Source: Daejeonella lutea (GTDB lineage Bacteria > Bacteroidota > Bacteroidia > Sphingobacteriales > Sphingobacteriaceae). Taken from it: DNA of 64,000 bases. The stretch spans positions 219,968-283,967 of the forward strand of contig NZ_FUYR01000001.1 of assembly GCF_900168015.1 (NCBI RefSeq). Reading direction: 5' to 3'. This document shows positions 26,891 to 34,755 of the stretch, piece by piece. Positions within the stretch are counted from its first letter, which is position 1, and every line of letters begins with the position of its first letter. The notes under the pieces are model-generated. The model saw nothing but the letters and a program-made list of their open reading frames with translations, searched no databases and was not told the origin of the DNA. A program made the translations under genes and the position numbers.

Positions 26891-28260
26891 TTTCTAATCT
26901 TTGAAAAATTCAACTTCAAATTAATACCGGTTGAGCCAAACTTAAGGTCTTCGCTCCCAAGTCCGCCTAAGGGATATTTCACAAAGGGTTCAATTGTAAT
27001 ATTCTGACTTTTTCCAAGAAGGGCACTGTATCCGAACGAAATATTGAGTGTGCGGGCGATGTCAAAAGTCTGCAAATGGTTTTTTGTGTCGACACCCTGA
27101 CCCTGAGTTAAAAGACTACCTCCTAAGCTGTAATTGCGATAGTCAAGCGAGTATTTTTCAGAGAGGTAAGTTCCTGAGCTTAATCCAGCAAGCAGATAGA
27201 GCTTGTTGTCTTTAGGAATTACCAGATATTTGATGTTAACAGGAATATCAAGCGCCAGCAAGTCTGCATCGTATCTCGTTACAGTTGTCAGGCTGCTACT
27301 TGCAAGACCTCCATTATTACTGAATGCTGGGAGGGCATCATATGCAACTTTTGCATTGCTTGATGAAGGAACGCCGTTATTATAGGTTAAACTATTTTTT
27401 GCAAGAGCCAGGCCTGTACTAAGCTTCAGATTGTTAGCAAGCATAATATCTGACGTAATTCCAGCACCAAAATTGAGTTTGGTTTCACTTCCTAGTGAAT
27501 AATTGAAATACGAGCCTGCGTATACGCTTATCGAATGATTTTTTGTTGCTGATCTTTTTGATCTATGAGTTGTTTCCTTAACCGTGTGGACATGTTCGTC
27601 TAAGTTGGAGTTCTGCGGTGCCAGTGCTAATAATTTTGCAGAAACATTAACCAGACTATCCCGTGAAGGTACTGTTGTGTTATCTGGTACTGAAGTATTT
27701 AAAACCGGTGATGTAACTGCCGGCCTGTTCGAAGGGCTTTTTTGTTCGGTCAAAATTTTCAATGTTTCAGGCATAGTCATATCAATCTGGTCCGTTTTCA
27801 CTACTAGCTGATCGTGTGAAATGGAGGTTTGATCATTTGCAATGTCCTGGTGGTCAAATTGTGAATCAGAACTTTTCGAAAGAGCTTTGATTCTTGATTT
27901 TGTGTTGCCAGGAGATAGGGGGAGTTTTTTCAATGTTTGGCTTTGAACCGGTGATTCTGTTGCTGATTCGCCAGGTGTAGCAACAGCAGGCTCTGCTGAA
28001 GATTGTTTTTTCTCATTTGTTCCCAGGATTTTTCCTGTTTTTTGATCTTGAAGGCTCGCATCCGGAGCGATAAACCACAAGCCGCATACTACCAGTAGTA
28101 TAGCCGCCACCGCTGCCCACCACAGCACAACGGGATTCCTGTCAGTCTCAGGATACTTTTTACGAAGTTCCTTCCAGCCGGCCTCGGCCATTGGGTCTTC
28201 GAAGTCGTCAAATACCTGACTGATCCTATCTGTAAGTTCCCGATCTGTCGTTTCTTTCAT
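26887..28260 (-). CDS. Membrane-anchored beta-barrel-like protein, candidate anti-sigma
   Basis: A 457-residue protein with an unusual layout: about 43 charged residues with no signal peptide, one transmembrane helix (about 43-64, VLWWAAVAAILLVVCGLWFIA), a low-complexity Ser/Thr/Gln-rich linker to about 235, then a C-terminal domain (SISVYAGSYFNYSLG to the end) that looks like an outer-membrane beta-barrel domain. Its start overlaps the ECF sigma gene by 35 bases. By position and topology the N-terminus could hold the sigma factor at the inner membrane while the C-terminus reads the periplasm. Similar sigma-barrel pairs occur in Bacteroidota. The anti-sigma role is inferred; no known anti-sigma domain is recognisable by eye. 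Confidence 0.75.
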   Translation of the reverse strand: MKETTDRELTDRISQVFDDFEDPMAEAGWKELRKKYPETDRNPVVLWWAAVAAILLVVCGLWFIAPDASLQDQKTGKILGTNEKKQSSAEPAVATPGESATESPVQSQTLKKLPLSPGNTKSRIKALSKSSDSQFDHQDIANDQTSISHDQLVVKTDQIDMTMPETLKILTEQKSPSNRPAVTSPVLNTSVPDNTTVPSRDSLVNVSAKLLALAPQNSNLDEHVHTVKETTHRSKRSATKNHSISVYAGSYFNYSLGSETKLNFGAGITSDIMLANNLKLSTGLALAKNSLTYNNGVPSSSNAKVAYDALPAFSNNGGLASSSLTTVTRYDADLLALDIPVNIKYLVIPKDNKLYLLAGLSSGTYLSEKYSLDYRNYSLGGSLLTQGQGVDTKNHLQTFDIARTLNISFGYSALLGKSQNITIEPFVKYPLGGLGSEDLKFGSTGINLKLNFSKIRK

Positions 28261-28807
28261 ATTCCGATTCTTCTAATCTCAGCGCCTCCCTAAGTTTTTC
28301 TTTTGCCCTGCTTAAATTAACTCTCGAAGAGCTGGCAGAAATCTGCAGGAGATCACCAATTTCTTCGTGATTATATCCATCAATCTCGTACATATTAAAT
28401 ACGGTCCTTTGCACGTAAGGCAAAGTGTCAAGTAGTTTGAGTATATCCTGGGCATTCAGGTGTGCAACTGCCTGCGGGGCAAATGACACGTACTCAGCTG
28501 CTTCAATATTGTCCTGATTTTGATGTTTAAGTTCCTTTCGCCGCCGGTCAAGGGCGGTGTTTACCACGATCTTTCTTAACCATGGCTTAAAATTCTGTTC
28601 GTTTTTAAAGCTGCCAATAGATTTGAATACCTTTATAAATGAATCATTAACTACTTCCAGGGCATCATCACGATCATTTAAATAGCGTAAGCCAACGCCC
28701 ATAGCATAGCTATAGAAATGCATGTACAGCTTTTCCTGATGTATTAAGTTTCCCTGCTTGCATTTCTGAATGAGCTCTTCTTCAGAAACGACTGTCTTTT
28801 TGAACAT
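28226..28807 (-). CDS. ECF-type RNA polymerase sigma factor
   Basis: A 193-residue sigma-70 family ECF factor. Region 2 spans about 22-90 (YAMGVGLRYLNDRDDALEVV, then SFIKVFKSIGSF and FKPWLRKIVVNTALDRRR) and region 4 about 125-180 (YVQRTVFNMYEIDGYNHEEI, then LLQISASSSRVNLSRAKEKL with the helix-turn-helix). It lacks region 3, as ECF factors do. The downstream gene, overlapping by 35 bases, encodes a one-TM protein with a beta-barrel-like C-terminus and is the candidate anti-sigma factor. An 87-residue membrane protein gene lies 31 bases upstream on the same strand. Targets and inducing signal are unknown; autoregulation is usual for the class but no promoter was recognised. Confidence 0.93.
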   Translation of the reverse strand: MFKKTVVSEEELIQKCKQGNLIHQEKLYMHFYSYAMGVGLRYLNDRDDALEVVNDSFIKVFKSIGSFKNEQNFKPWLRKIVVNTALDRRRKELKHQNQDNIEAAEYVSFAPQAVAHLNAQDILKLLDTLPYVQRTVFNMYEIDGYNHEEIGDLLQISASSSRVNLSRAKEKLREALRLEESEYERNDRSGTYR

Positions 28808-28838
28808 TTATAAATTATCCGCTTCTATCTCGATGGCT

Positions 28839-29102
28839 TCAGTCTTGCATTTCTTTTGCCTTTATCGTTAAAACTTTTGAACCTGAATAAGCAGTCGGCC
28901 TTACGCCAGAAATAATATCCAATTCTTGCCCTTTGATACCAGGTTGTGTAAGCGTATGCAAGGATATAGAGCTGGCTTTGCTGATCTTTTTTATCCTGGA
29001 GTTTTCCAAACTGCCAAGTTTACTTTTTTTACTAGGAGCAGTGTAAACGATCCAGATAAATGTTAGGATGACTCCTATGGCTGAAAATATTAAACGGTTC
29101 AT
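28839..29102 (-). CDS. Small hypothetical membrane protein
   Basis: An 87-residue protein with an N-terminal hydrophobic segment (MNRLIFSAIGVILTFIWIVY, TM or uncleaved signal) followed by a basic, Ser-rich region and a short beta-like tail. No family is recognised. The gene lies 31 bases upstream of the ECF sigma gene and 75 bases downstream of mazG on the same strand. Its reading frame and ATG are plausible, but no homology supports it, so it is a moderate call. Confidence 0.5.
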   Translation of the reverse strand: MNRLIFSAIGVILTFIWIVYTAPSKKSKLGSLENSRIKKISKASSISLHTLTQPGIKGQELDIISGVRPTAYSGSKVLTIKAKEMQD

Positions 29103-29177
29103 TAAAATTGTCGCTTATATTGACAATACGCAATTTGTTTACGAAACGCAACAGAGCGGGAAATTTATTAAAGGGAT

Positions 29178-29984
29178 TTATAGTTTTTTGGCTTCGTTCC
29201 AAAAAATGTCCATCTCCGCGAGGGTCATATCTTTTAAATTTTTTCCAAGATTTTTGGCCTGGCCTTCAAGGTACTGGAATCGCTTAATGAATTTTTTATT
29301 GGTCTTTTCCAGCGCATCCTCAGGATTTATATCAATAAAACGGGCGTAATTGATCAATGAAAAAAGTAAATCACCAAATTCTGATTCAGCTTTTTCTTTG
29401 TCTACAGGTGTATGGGCGGAGGTATTAAATTCCTCTTTAAATTCCCTTAGTTCTTCTTCAACTTTTTCCCAAACCTGTTCTTTATTTTCCCAATCGAAAC
29501 CAACGCCACGTGCTTTTTCCTGAATACGAGAAGATTTGACGAGTGCTGGTAAAGAAACTGGGACACCACCTAGTACTGATTTATTACCCTCTTTTAGCTT
29601 TAATTGCTCCCAGTTACGCTTGACGTCATTTTCATCCTCAACTTGAACATCACTGTATATATGGGGATGACGGTGTATTAATTTATCGCAAATGCCGTTC
29701 AAAACGTCAACAATATTAAAATGATTATTTTCTGAGGCAATACGGGTGTAAAACACCAAATGAAGCATGATGTCCCCCAATTCTTTTTTTATTTCGGCCA
29801 TATCCCCCTCCAGGATCGAGTCGGACAGTTCATAGGTTTCCTCGATGGTAAGATGGCGGAGTGTTTCCATGGTTTGCTTTTTATCCCAGGGGCACTGTTC
29901 ACGGAGGGTATCCATGATGGTTAGTAAGCGTTCAAAGGAGTCTGCGGGATTTATCCCTGCAGGGGGAATTACATTTGCGGGCAT
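29178..29984 (-). CDS. mazG: Nucleoside triphosphate pyrophosphohydrolase MazG
   Basis: MazG hydrolyses NTPs and dNTPs to the monophosphates and pyrophosphate, a house-cleaning activity that in E. coli also affects (p)ppGpp-linked survival. The protein has 268 residues from the ATG at 29984. Two MazG-type helical domains are visible: the first with QCPWDKKQT, TIEETYELSD and IKKELGDIMLHLVFY (metal-binding EExxE..ExxD), the second near 170-240 with EELREFKEEF and ESEFGDLLFSLINYARF. Length matches E. coli MazG. A TTG at 30002 would add six residues and is not preferred. TACTTTTG lies 15 bases before the ATG as a possible -7 element. mnmD lies upstream on the same strand. Confidence 0.94.
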   Translation of the reverse strand: MPANVIPPAGINPADSFERLLTIMDTLREQCPWDKKQTMETLRHLTIEETYELSDSILEGDMAEIKKELGDIMLHLVFYTRIASENNHFNIVDVLNGICDKLIHRHPHIYSDVQVEDENDVKRNWEQLKLKEGNKSVLGGVPVSLPALVKSSRIQEKARGVGFDWENKEQVWEKVEEELREFKEEFNTSAHTPVDKEKAESEFGDLLFSLINYARFIDINPEDALEKTNKKFIKRFQYLEGQAKNLGKNLKDMTLAEMDIFWNEAKKL

Positions 29985-30035
29985 CTGCTTCTTTTGACGC
30001 AAAAGTAAGATTTTGTTTTTAACCGTAGCGGTACC

Positions 30036-30710
30036 CTAAATTTTGACGGCTCTGAGCATTTCCCGTTTACCAGGTGCACCGGGAGCTTTTTCGATGACAA
30101 ATCCCAAGCCTTTCATGGTGCGCTTGAGCTTGCCTGTAATTGCGTAGGTTACAAAAACCCCACCCGGACGGATAAATTTGCAGATATGAGATAGAGACTG
30201 TTCATCCCACATTTCTGGCTGGTGGATCGCGGCGAAGGCATCAAAAAACAGCACATCGAACAGGTTGTTTGATTCGAATTTCAGTAAAGTAGTATCTGCT
30301 ATTGCTAGCTTGCAAAAAGCAGAAATAGCCTGCTCTCCATTCAACGCCCCAGTGTAATTCTCAATATAAGATTTCCAGAGTTCTGAGCTCACGTATTGCT
30401 CGTATCCGGTACTAATAATAAATTCTGGACTTAGAGGGAATGCCTCAATCCCTGTATAATGTAGTTGAATATTGTTAACGTGACAATATTCCGCTGACAC
30501 GAGGAAGTTAAGTCCTGTACCAAAGCCTACTTCCAGGATTCTAGCCCTAACTTTTTCATGGACCAAAAAATACTTTAATCCGGAGTCAAGGAAAACGTGC
30601 CTGCTTTCCTGCAATGCACCATGCCGTGAATGATAATGTTCCCCAATTTGGGAATTAAAAAGTGTTTTTGATCCATCAGCCGTTACTGCAAATGCTAAGT
30701 GCTCATTCAT
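30036..30710 (-). CDS. mnmD: tRNA 5-methylaminomethyl-2-thiouridine methyltransferase MnmD
   Basis: A 224-residue SAM-dependent methyltransferase corresponding to the MnmC(C→N) methyltransferase half as a stand-alone protein. It performs the last methylation in making mnm5s2U at tRNA wobble position 34. Motifs: substrate loop FNSQIGEHYHSRHGALQES, SAM motif I ILEVGFGTGLNF, and LFFDAFAAIHQPEMWDE with the conserved Asp-Ala-Phe; the C-terminus ends PGAPGKREMLRA. The FAD-dependent MnmC domain is absent, as in most Bacteroidota. The gene follows the rhodanese gene and precedes mazG on the same strand with short gaps. Cytoplasmic. Confidence 0.92.
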   Translation of the reverse strand: MNEHLAFAVTADGSKTLFNSQIGEHYHSRHGALQESRHVFLDSGLKYFLVHEKVRARILEVGFGTGLNFLVSAEYCHVNNIQLHYTGIEAFPLSPEFIISTGYEQYVSSELWKSYIENYTGALNGEQAISAFCKLAIADTTLLKFESNNLFDVLFFDAFAAIHQPEMWDEQSLSHICKFIRPGGVFVTYAITGKLKRTMKGLGFVIEKAPGAPGKREMLRAVKI

Positions 30711-30732
30711 GGTCGATTCAACATGGCACCTG

Positions 30733-31236
30733 TTAATTAACCTTTGTGCCCTTTTCTACCCAACGCGCCAAGTCTTTCGTGTATGTATGGATTTCAGAAG
30801 TTTGTACCCCGTTCACTTTGTAAACAGGTTGTCCGGAATTCAGCCATTCGAATATACCCCCGTAGAGATTGTAAACGTTTTTATATCCGGAATTAACAAG
30901 TTTTTGGCCAATTTTCTCACTTCTGGAGCCTATTGAACAATATACAACAATGTTTGCAGTAAACGGTATATCATAGATTTTTCTCATATCAAACCAAAAA
31001 TAGCCAACGTGTCGCGCATTCTTTAAATGACTGACTTCAAATTCATCGTTTTCTCTCGTATCAAGAACAAACACTTCATTTTTGTTCATCTTAAGGAAGT
31101 CCTCGACTGAAACCTGCGGCACTTTTTCTTCATAGATGCTGTCAAGTAGGTGTTTAAATCCGGGATTTATCGTTTGGGCTGTCAATCCATCAAAAGAAAT
31201 GAAAAGGATTATTAATGATAACAGATATTTCAACAT
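30733..31236 (-). CDS. Secreted rhodanese-like domain protein
   Basis: A 167-residue exported protein with a signal peptide ending ...DGLTAQ and a single rhodanese domain (about 45-150). Visible are FVLDTRENDEFEVSHLKNAR and the active-site loop YCSIGSRSE with the catalytic Cys, then GYKNVYNLYGGIFEWLN. Rhodaneses carry sulfane sulfur on this Cys; in the periplasm they may act in thiol transfer or as sulfur-handling or redox proteins. Adjacent mnmD acts in wobble-uridine modification, which also involves thiolation, but this protein is exported, so a direct link is unlikely. It stops 22 bases before the mnmD start. The active Cys is intact. Confidence 0.87.
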   Translation of the reverse strand: MLKYLLSLIILFISFDGLTAQTINPGFKHLLDSIYEEKVPQVSVEDFLKMNKNEVFVLDTRENDEFEVSHLKNARHVGYFWFDMRKIYDIPFTANIVVYCSIGSRSEKIGQKLVNSGYKNVYNLYGGIFEWLNSGQPVYKVNGVQTSEIHTYTKDLARWVEKGTKVN

Positions 31237-31313
31237 AGTTTTGATTTCAGTTAAATTAACGATTAAGCCCTGGTAATTGTTGTTTTTTCTTTGAGTAATA
31301 AAAGATTTATTTG

Positions 31314-32264
31314 TTAGTTTCTGAAATTCTGCGTGACCATTATACCATGAACCCCGGCATCCAAAATGCCAATTCCAACCCTGCCAAAGGATAAATGAAG
31401 GATATTGGCTTTATGTACAGGTGATTCCATTAAGCCTTCATGAGCTGACTGGAGAGTTTGGGCCAGTGCAAGATTTTCGCCGGCGATAATAAACCTGACT
31501 TTATCTTTTTTCATCCTATCAAACGGGCTTTTTCCCTCAGGAGTATAATGTGAAAAATATCCCCTTCTGAGCATGTCAGATGAATGCTTTGTGGCCACGT
31601 CGGCCAACTTCTTATCAAAATTCATAGCCTGCAATCCGGCTTTTTTCCTTTCTTGATTTATGAGTTGCAGCATTCTTATCTCAAGGTCGGGGCGTGGACT
31701 GAATGTACTCGTCTTGAATGGGAGCGATAGAATTTCGGCGCCCTTGGTATGGACGGTAAAATTATTTGGCGAGTAGTAACCAATGTCGGCTGCCATCTCT
31801 GCCAGCAATTTACCAGGCCATTCATTTTGCTGATTTAACACTCCTGCGAGTCTGCTGTCTTTTGTTCTTTGCGACAAATTTCCCATGGGGTAGGAGAGAA
31901 CAAAGAAAGATATCAGCGAAGCATAAACTACTCCTGAGATAAAGCCCGGAATAGTACCTGCAATTTTATTGGCAGGATGATAGTGGGCATCTTCAGAAAG
32001 GGAGTCAGTTAAGTTGTCACACAGCCTGGAAATGAAGTGGCTGCACGCAAGCAGAAGTATTATAAAGAGAATTGGCCTAATCCAGATTCCCTGAACATTA
32101 ACAAGTTGTAAACCCCGGACGAAGTATTCAGAAACAAAAAATGCCAGGAGAAAACTGCCCAACCAAGTCGCAAGTTCCACAGTTGAACGGATAAAACCTT
32201 TAGTCCAGCCACTGTAGACCGCAAGACAAACTACAATTATTAAGATAACATCAATAATATTCAT
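31314..32264 (-). CDS. CvpA-CAP fusion membrane protein
   Basis: A 316-residue protein in two parts. Residues 1-165 form a CvpA-like domain with four hydrophobic helices (IIDVILIIVVCLAVYSGWTKGF, WLGSFLLAFFVSEYF, PILFIILLLACSHF and FISGVVYASLISFFVL), a family tied to colicin V production and envelope stress. Residues 190-316 form a CAP/SCP domain: MLQLINQERKKAGLQ, VATKHSSDMLRRGYFSHYTP, AGENLALAQ and GVHGIMVTQNF. The CAP part should lie in the periplasm, like YkwD. The ATG at 32264 gives a clean CvpA start; 12 earlier codons lie in the terminator hairpin of the M13 gene and are not coding. Function unknown; a surface or cell-wall role is inferred. Confidence 0.85.
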   Translation of the reverse strand: MNIIDVILIIVVCLAVYSGWTKGFIRSTVELATWLGSFLLAFFVSEYFVRGLQLVNVQGIWIRPILFIILLLACSHFISRLCDNLTDSLSEDAHYHPANKIAGTIPGFISGVVYASLISFFVLSYPMGNLSQRTKDSRLAGVLNQQNEWPGKLLAEMAADIGYYSPNNFTVHTKGAEILSLPFKTSTFSPRPDLEIRMLQLINQERKKAGLQAMNFDKKLADVATKHSSDMLRRGYFSHYTPEGKSPFDRMKKDKVRFIIAGENLALAQTLQSAHEGLMESPVHKANILHLSFGRVGIGILDAGVHGIMVTQNFRN

Positions 32265-32269
32265 CGAAA

Positions 32270-32316
32270 AAGAAAAAGCCCTGCGTTTGAAATTACACAA
32301 ACGCAGGGCTTTTACA
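32270..32316 (-). terminator. Terminator of the M13 peptidase gene
   Basis: A 16-bp perfect stem has arms AAAAGCCCTGCGTTTG (32274-32289) and CAAACGCAGGGCTTTT (32298-32313), loop AAATTACA, with T-rich sequence following on the reverse strand. It ends only a few bases before the CvpA-CAP ATG. Confidence 0.88.
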
Positions 32317-32330
32317 AATTATTGCAAAAA

Positions 32331-34379
32331 TTACCAGATCCGAATACGATCTTCTGGTTTTTTATAGAGCTTATCGCCCGGTTTGATGTCGAACGCTTTG
32401 TACCAGGCATCCATATTCACTGGTGCTCCGATAGTACGGTAAGGACCGGGTGAATGGGTATCGGTAACTATCAGTTGCGCGGCTGTTTCATTCAGTATGT
32501 TACCTTTCCAAACCTGGGCCCAGGAAAGGAAGAATCTCTGATCAGGGGTAAACCCATCAATCTTTTCATTACTCTGACCTTGCTTAGTCATTTTAAAAGC
32601 TTCATATGCGGCGTTCAGGCCACCCAGATCACCAATATTCTCACCAAGAGTGAGTTTACCGTTTACGTGTATAGTATCCAGAACTGTATAAGCATCATAT
32701 TGCTCTTGCAGGGCTTTAGCCTTTGCCTTGAAACGTGTCATGTCTTCTTCTGTCCACCAATTACGCAAGGTCCCATCTTTGTCATATTGGCTTCCTGAAT
32801 CATCGAAGCCGTGTGATATCTCATGCCCGATAACTGCGCCGATTCCACCATAATTGACAGCATCATCAGCATTTGGATCAAAGAATGGAAATTGAAGAAT
32901 TCCGGCGGGGAAAACGATTTCATTATTTACCGGGTTGTAGTATGCATTTACTGTAGGTGTCGTCATTCCCCACTTCGTTTTATCCACAGGTTTACCCAGC
33001 TGGCCAACCATATCTTCATAACCCCAGGCACTCGCATTCTTCAAGTTTTTGAAAAAAGATTTGCGATCAATTTCTAAGCCGTCATAGGTTTTCCACTTAT
33101 CAGGGTAGGCAATTTTAGGTGTAAAAGCATGGAGTTTGTCTAAAGCCTTCTGTTTGGTCGCATCGCTCATCCAGTCAAGGTTTTTGATCCGGATCTCGTA
33201 GGCTTTGACAAGATTACTGACAAGTTCCTGCATTCGGGCTTTTGCTTCAGGCTTGAAATGTTTGTCAACATAAAGTTGTCCAAGCAATTCACCAACAGTA
33301 CCATCGGTCAGCGATGACATTCTTTGCCAGCGTGGAGTTTGAACTTTCTGACCGGTGATCACCTGGTTGAATGCGAAATTGGCATTAACGAAGTCAGAAC
33401 TTAAATAGGGAGCAGAGCTTTTAAGAACATTCCAGCGGAGGTAGGTCTTGAGGTCGTTAACGGGAGTGCTTCCTAATGCAGCATTCAGGTCCGTGAAGAA
33501 TTTAGGAGAACTTACAAGTATAGTATCCTGACCATTAACTTTCATCAAAGGCAATAATTTCTGCCAATTTAGATTGGAAGTTGTTTTAGCGAAGTCGTTA
33601 ATCGCGAATTTATTATATGTTTTATAGGGATCGCGCATTTCAACTCTGCTCATCTGAGCCTCAGCCAGCTTCTTTTCGAAATTGAAGATGGTTTCTGCGT
33701 TTTTAGCTGCTTCAGTTTGCGGGGTACCGCTGAGAGTAAATAATTTTGCAATATAATTTTTGTATGCTTCCTGAATTTTAAGGCTGCGCGCATCATTTTT
33801 CAGGTAATAATCTCTGTCAGGTAAGGTTGTACCACCCTGCCCGAGCTGAGGTACAAGATTTTTGACGTTTTTTCGGTCCTGACCAACAAAAAAGCCAAAG
33901 AAGGGAGAGCCCGCACCATAGGTACGCATTGCGGCCGCATGATTAATGACGCTGCTTAGATCCGTTAAGGTTGAGACCTTATCCAAATCAGCTTTGATTG
34001 GGGTGTACCCAAGTTTCTCGATAGTCACACTATCCATTCCAGCGGTGTAGAAATCGCCCACCCGTCTTTCTATAGACCCCGCCGGAGCCTTACTGTTTGC
34101 AGATTCTGCTAAAATCGTTTTTACAGCATTGATGTTAAAATCACGTAATTGATTAAAGCTTCCCCATCTTGTTTCTTTAGGAGGTACGGGATTGTTTTTA
34201 ATCCATGTGCCGCTTGCGTAATTGTAAAAATCTTCACCTGGCTTAACTGTGAGGTCCATATTAGCTTTATCTATGAGAATGACCTTCTTTTTAGCAGGGG
34301 AATCGTGCTGAGCATTTGCGTTCAGCGCAAAAAGACTTGCTGCTCCCAAAAGAGCTACTTTTAACGATTTATTATTCAT
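32331..34379 (-). CDS. M13 family zinc metallopeptidase (neprilysin/PepO-like)
   Basis: A 682-residue exported endopeptidase of the neprilysin family. The signal peptide ends ...LNANAQ. The zinc site is HEISH at residues 519-523 (VIGHEISHGFDD), the third ligand Glu is in GENIGDLGG, and the substrate-binding NAYYNPVNNEIVFPAGIL is upstream. The C-terminus DRIRIW matches the Trp end typical of the family. The N-terminal lobe (about 45-430) is the peptidase M13 cap. Bacterial members degrade oligopeptides in the periplasm or outside the cell. It is transcribed divergently from valS across a 376-base gap and ends in a strong hairpin terminator. Confidence 0.95.
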   Translation of the reverse strand: MNNKSLKVALLGAASLFALNANAQHDSPAKKKVILIDKANMDLTVKPGEDFYNYASGTWIKNNPVPPKETRWGSFNQLRDFNINAVKTILAESANSKAPAGSIERRVGDFYTAGMDSVTIEKLGYTPIKADLDKVSTLTDLSSVINHAAAMRTYGAGSPFFGFFVGQDRKNVKNLVPQLGQGGTTLPDRDYYLKNDARSLKIQEAYKNYIAKLFTLSGTPQTEAAKNAETIFNFEKKLAEAQMSRVEMRDPYKTYNKFAINDFAKTTSNLNWQKLLPLMKVNGQDTILVSSPKFFTDLNAALGSTPVNDLKTYLRWNVLKSSAPYLSSDFVNANFAFNQVITGQKVQTPRWQRMSSLTDGTVGELLGQLYVDKHFKPEAKARMQELVSNLVKAYEIRIKNLDWMSDATKQKALDKLHAFTPKIAYPDKWKTYDGLEIDRKSFFKNLKNASAWGYEDMVGQLGKPVDKTKWGMTTPTVNAYYNPVNNEIVFPAGILQFPFFDPNADDAVNYGGIGAVIGHEISHGFDDSGSQYDKDGTLRNWWTEEDMTRFKAKAKALQEQYDAYTVLDTIHVNGKLTLGENIGDLGGLNAAYEAFKMTKQGQSNEKIDGFTPDQRFFLSWAQVWKGNILNETAAQLIVTDTHSPGPYRTIGAPVNMDAWYKAFDIKPGDKLYKKPEDRIRIW

Positions 34380-34613
34380 AATATAATTGGTTGGTTAATT
34401 GAAAACAGACTGTGAATTTAACAGTATTCAACCTTACTCAGAAATAAGAACGAAGAATTTATTTGTTAAACCAATACAGGATACGCCCTAGTTTCAAATA
34501 ATCAAGCAAAAACGAGGTTAGTTTAAAATTGGGCGATATTTTCATTTGATGTAGAAATGTATCATTATGGTTTCAAAAGGAGATTTAAAACTTTATAATA
34601 ACTTTTAATTTTG

Positions 34614-34641
34614 GATTTTATTGTGGTGCACAAATAAAATC
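34614..34641. repeat. AT-rich inverted repeat in the M13-valS gap
   Basis: GATTTTATTGTG (34614-34625) and CACAAATAAAATC (34629-34641) pair with one bulged A around loop GTG. It could be an operator or a terminator-like element in the divergent promoter region. Confidence 0.45.
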
Positions 34642-34700
34642 ATAGAAAAAGTCCAACGAGCTGCTTAAGCCTATTTCTGATCATTTTTAGAGTGATACTA

Positions 34701-34732
34701 TTCGAGAATAACCGCTCAATTGAGTAAATTTG
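34701..34732 (+). promoter_or_regulatory. Candidate promoter of valS
   Basis: TAAATTTG (34725-34732) matches the -7 consensus and TTCG (34701-34704) lies 20 bases upstream as a weak -33 box. The valS ATG is 23 bases beyond the -7 element. Confidence 0.45.
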
Positions 34733-34755
34733 CTCCTTAATTCCCCTTTTTTAAG

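Larger units (their letters stand above)
34380..34755. other. Divergent intergenic region between M13 peptidase and valS
   Basis: This 376-base AT-rich gap holds no gene that I can support. It contains an AT-rich hairpin at 34614-34641 and a TAnnTTTG element for valS at 34725-34732. No RNA motif such as a T-box could be recognised. Confidence 0.6.
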
